Assembly (NCBI GenBank): GCA_027449025.1
Contig: DAIDMK010000032.1
Span: 1 to 33,779 of the forward strand
Origin: Lutibacter sp.
Lineage (GTDB): Bacteria; Bacteroidota; Bacteroidia; Flavobacteriales; Flavobacteriaceae
Direction of reading: 5' to 3'
Length of the DNA: 33,779 nt
Shown: one piece after another, positions 31,170-33,779 of the stretch
Layout: the number at the start of each line of letters is the position of its first letter
How positions within the stretch are numbered: the first letter of the stretch is position 1
Position numbers and translations under genes: made by a program
Notes under the pieces: model-generated
Told to the model about the DNA's origin: nothing
Seen by the model: only the letters and a program-made list of their open reading frames with translations
Database searches by the model: none

Positions 31170-32231
31170 CTAATTGATAACAAAATTAATTTTTGCCCAA
31201 AGATCATTATCAAAAGTAGATAAGGCAAAGTTTGTTCCATCGGCACTGTCTCCCATTCTAATAATTACTAATTTTTTGCTTGGAACAATATATATTTTTT
31301 GATCATTTTTCCCTAAAGCCGCATACATATCATTTGGTGCATTAGGAATTAGTTTTCCTTGAAATTCAAGTTGAGATTGAGGTAAATGAAAACTGTCTTT
31401 TCCATTTAACCACCATAAATATCCATAGGCTTTGTTAATAGTTTGTGAAGAACTGGTGGCTTTATTTAAATATGATTCACTAACAATCTGGCTCGCATTC
31501 CATTTTCCCTTATTATAGACTAATAGTCCAAAACGAGCCATACTTCTGGTTGTACTCCAATAAACACTTAGATCTTCACTTTGGATCCAAATACCAGACA
31601 TGCCTATTTTATTTCTCAAATGAGTATTAAAATAAGTTGAAAAGGGTTGTTGGGATGCAACTGCAATTAAATCTTGAAGTTTAACATATACATTATGATA
31701 TGCCCAACGCGTTCCCGCATCTGCAGTATATTGTAAATTTTGTGGTGAAACATCATCACCCAAACTATCATCTAAACCTGATGACATAGATAATAAATGC
31801 TTTACTGTGATTAAGTTTTCTTTAGCTAATGGCGCGCTTGTCCAGCCAGCACCAAGGTAATTCGAAACTTTATTGTTGGTGTTTATAATTCCGTTTTCTT
31901 CAGCAATACCAGTCATTGTAGAAGTTAATGTTTTTCCGGCACTAGCCCAATACCAAGGTGTTGTTGCCGTATGTCCGTTGAAATAATTTTCTAATACAAT
32001 CCTTCCGTTATATAAAATTATAAATCCTTTTGTCTTTTTAATCTCCAAAAAATCTAATAAAGGTTGAACTTGATTTTCATTCCAATTCAATTCTTGGACA
32101 GACGTTGTTTCCCATACATCACCATTTATAGGCGGGAAATATAATGAAGTTTCTGGTTCAGTGATTTCTTGATTTTTTGAACAAGAAATAATTATAAATA
32201 AAATAAGGAATATAAAAAGGACTTTTTTCAT
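31170..32231 (-). CDS. Lipoprotein serine hydrolase (class C beta-lactamase/penicillin-binding fold)
   Basis: Lipoprotein of 353 residues: hydrophobic signal ending in IIISC (lipobox Cys17), so membrane-anchored, periplasmic or on the outside. Active-site motifs: SAGK (SxxK, 97-100, nucleophile Ser97) and YHN (YxN, 178-180). The third motif, usually KTG or HxG, is not clear; the corresponding region reads YAALGKNDQK near residue 307. Members act as esterases, D-amino-acid peptidases or beta-lactamases; substrate unknown. It is convergent with ftsY, ending only 10 bases from it, and divergent from rimO. Start: ATG at 32231. Confidence 0.88.
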   Translation of the reverse strand: MKKVLFIFLILFIIISCSKNQEITEPETSLYFPPINGDVWETTSVQELNWNENQVQPLLDFLEIKKTKGFIILYNGRIVLENYFNGHTATTPWYWASAGKTLTSTMTGIAEENGIINTNNKVSNYLGAGWTSAPLAKENLITVKHLLSMSSGLDDSLGDDVSPQNLQYTADAGTRWAYHNVYVKLQDLIAVASQQPFSTYFNTHLRNKIGMSGIWIQSEDLSVYWSTTRSMARFGLLVYNKGKWNASQIVSESYLNKATSSSQTINKAYGYLWWLNGKDSFHLPQSQLEFQGKLIPNAPNDMYAALGKNDQKIYIVPSKKLVIIRMGDSADGTNFALSTFDNDLWAKINFVIN

Positions 32232-32291
32232 TATTTATGAAATTTATAAAGGGACATGGTCTTAGACTAAACGAAATTAAAATGGTTTGAT

Positions 32292-32299
32292 TACTTTTG
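32292..32299 (+). promoter_or_regulatory. Candidate -7 box (TACTTTTG) before rimO
   Basis: Exact TAnnTTTG match 29 bases before the GTG start of rimO. No -33 TTTG at the usual distance. Confidence 0.4.
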
Positions 32300-32328
32300 C
32301 AAAAATTAATATTCAAAATTAAAAGTTT

Positions 32329-33645
32329 GTGCGTACAAAATCGAAGAAAGAAAATAAAATCAATGTGGTAACTTTAGGATGTTCTAAAAATGTTTACGAC
32401 AGTGAAGTGCTGATGGGGCAATTGATTGCGAGCAATAAAAATGTGGTTCACGAAGATAAAAATGATGATGGCAATATTGTAGTCATAAATACTTGTGGTT
32501 TTATTGGTGATGCTAAGGAAGAATCTATCAATACCATTTTACATTATGTAAATAAAAAAGAATTGGGTGAAGTTGATCGCATCTATGTGACTGGCTGTTT
32601 AAGCGAGCGTTACAAGCCCGATTTGCAAAAGGAAATTCCCAACGTTGATGAATATTTTGGTACGCACGATTTGCCAAACCTGTTAAAAGTATTGGAGGCC
32701 GATTATAAGCACGAGCTTATTGGTGAACGTTTAACAACAACGCCCACACATTATGCCTATTTAAAAATTGCGGAAGGCTGCGACAGACCTTGTTCCTTTT
32801 GCGCCATTCCTTTGATGCGCGGAAAACACCTATCTACACCCATTGAAAATTTGGTGATTGAAGCCACCAAGCTAGCCAAAAAAGGAATCAAAGAACTGAT
32901 TTTAATTGCGCAGGATTTAACCTATTACGGTTTAGATATCTACAAAAAAAGAGCCTTGGCAGAATTATTGACCGCCTTGGCAAAAATAGACGGAATAGAA
33001 TGGATTCGTTTGCATTATGCTTTTCCAACGGGCTTTCCGTTAGATGTGTTGGAAGTCATTAAAAATGAACCGAAGGTGTGTAACTATTTGGATATTCCTT
33101 TACAGCATATCAACGATGATATTTTAAAGTCGATGCGAAGGGGAACTTCCCACGAAAAAACAACCAATTTAATTGCGGAGTTCCGGAAATCAGTTCCGGA
33201 TATGGCTATCAGAACCACGTTGATTGTTGGTTATCCAGGTGAAACGGAAGAAATTTTTCAGGAACTAAAAGAATGGGTAGCCGCTATGCGTTTTGAACGT
33301 TTGGGTGTTTTTGCCTATTCCCATGAAGAAAATACCCATGCTGCCAGTTTAAAAGACAATGTTCCTGAAAAGGTGAAGCAAAAAAGGGTAAGCGATATTA
33401 TGGATTTACAAAGCCAGATTTCTTTTGAATTAAATCAGGAAAAAGTGGGTAAAACTTTTAAGGTGATCATCGACAGGAAAGATGGCAACTATTTTGTGGG
33501 AAGAACAGAATTTGATTCACCCGATGTGGACAATGAAGTGTTGATTGATGCCACTGAAAACTATGTGCAAGTAGGTAAATTCGCCAACATAAAAATTACC
33601 TCAGCCACCGAGTTTGATTTGTACGGGGAACCGGAAAAAAGTTAA
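32329..33645 (+). CDS. rimO: Ribosomal protein uS12 methylthiotransferase
   Basis: Radical-SAM enzyme of 438 residues that adds a methylthio group to the conserved Asp of ribosomal protein uS12. Seen: the three N-terminal cluster cysteines in TLGCSKN (Cys18), NTCGF (Cys56) and GCLSE (Cys90), and the SAM cluster motif CDRPCSFC (Cys151, 155 and 158). A C-terminal TRAM domain (about 375-436) includes VGRTEFDSPDVDN. The overall order (MTTase, radical SAM, TRAM) and the wording GCSKN, not GCQMN, separate RimO from MiaB. Start: GTG at 32329 (MRTKSKK); no ATG is suitably placed. It stands alone, with a TACTTTTG box 29 bases upstream. Confidence 0.96.
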   Translation: MRTKSKKENKINVVTLGCSKNVYDSEVLMGQLIASNKNVVHEDKNDDGNIVVINTCGFIGDAKEESINTILHYVNKKELGEVDRIYVTGCLSERYKPDLQKEIPNVDEYFGTHDLPNLLKVLEADYKHELIGERLTTTPTHYAYLKIAEGCDRPCSFCAIPLMRGKHLSTPIENLVIEATKLAKKGIKELILIAQDLTYYGLDIYKKRALAELLTALAKIDGIEWIRLHYAFPTGFPLDVLEVIKNEPKVCNYLDIPLQHINDDILKSMRRGTSHEKTTNLIAEFRKSVPDMAIRTTLIVGYPGETEEIFQELKEWVAAMRFERLGVFAYSHEENTHAASLKDNVPEKVKQKRVSDIMDLQSQISFELNQEKVGKTFKVIIDRKDGNYFVGRTEFDSPDVDNEVLIDATENYVQVGKFANIKITSATEFDLYGEPEKS

Positions 33646-33779
33646 AAATTGTTAACTGACAACAAACAACAGTTAAACAACTACACGATTACACGATTAA
33701 ACAGGCATAATACTGAAAAATAGTTGGTAAATAGTCTGTTAGGCATTATTACCATTGAGATTCCAAGAAGTTTGATGAA
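33646..33779. other. Gene-free end of the window
   Basis: AT-rich tail after rimO. Holds low-complexity words of the AACAAACAACAG type and the word CGATTACACGATTAAAC (33686-33702) that also occurs at 208-224. No reading frame or clear terminator seen. Confidence 0.55.

Overview
The window is chromosomal DNA of a member of the Bacteroidota, almost certainly a Flavobacteriaceae species. The evidence is: AT-rich sequence; proteins with gliding-motility-type C-terminal sorting domains (type IX secretion, type B signal); the gene trio rpmB-rpmG-DUF4295 followed by ftsY; menaquinone genes of flavobacterial type; and several TAnnTTTG boxes, the -7 element of the Bacteroidota primary sigma factor, in front of genes. 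I cannot fix the genus. Most of the window is conserved housekeeping sequence. I see no phage, no transposase, no CRISPR array and no defence island.

Layout. 1-256: gene-free, with degenerate repeats. 257-5623 (minus strand): an MsbA-like ABC exporter, a phospho-sugar mutase, an undecaprenyl/dolichyl-phosphate-type glycosyltransferase and a DUF4199 membrane protein, probably an envelope-related group. 5804-5899: the small SRP RNA. 5900-6367: repeat-rich spacer. 6368-7993 (plus): an SDR oxidoreductase and a transaldolase-like fructose-6-phosphate aldolase, ended by a perfect bidirectional terminator. 8303-10291 (minus): uvrB. 10411-16828 (minus): two related large secreted proteins with type IX type B C-termini; the upstream one is broken in two by an apparent one-base frameshift near 15605. 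16956-18686 (minus): a two-gene ABC transporter. 18776-20377: two small uncharacterised genes, convergent.

20533-27563 (plus) is a menaquinone segment: hotdog thioesterase, isochorismate synthase (menF), menD, a short S1/CvfB-like protein, then, after a 14-bp minisatellite and a reversed gene for an apparently dead secreted esterase-like protein, menB and a FAH-family hydrolase. 27680-28093 (minus): a small conserved protein. 28197-31159 (plus): cinA, the ribosomal genes rpmB and rpmG, the 50-residue DUF4295 gene and ftsY. 31170-32231 (minus): a lipoprotein serine hydrolase. 32329-33645 (plus): rimO.

Functional themes: menaquinone synthesis for respiration; translation and membrane targeting (rpmB, rpmG, ftsY, the SRP RNA and rimO; FtsY is the receptor of the particle whose RNA is encoded at 5804); envelope building and export; DNA repair (uvrB, cinA). 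The least explained parts are the intergenic palindromes and minisatellites, the split secreted gene, the catalytically empty esterase-like protein inside the menaquinone cluster, and the orphan 354-residue protein. I found no convincing new multi-gene system and say so plainly; the findings are leads of modest size.
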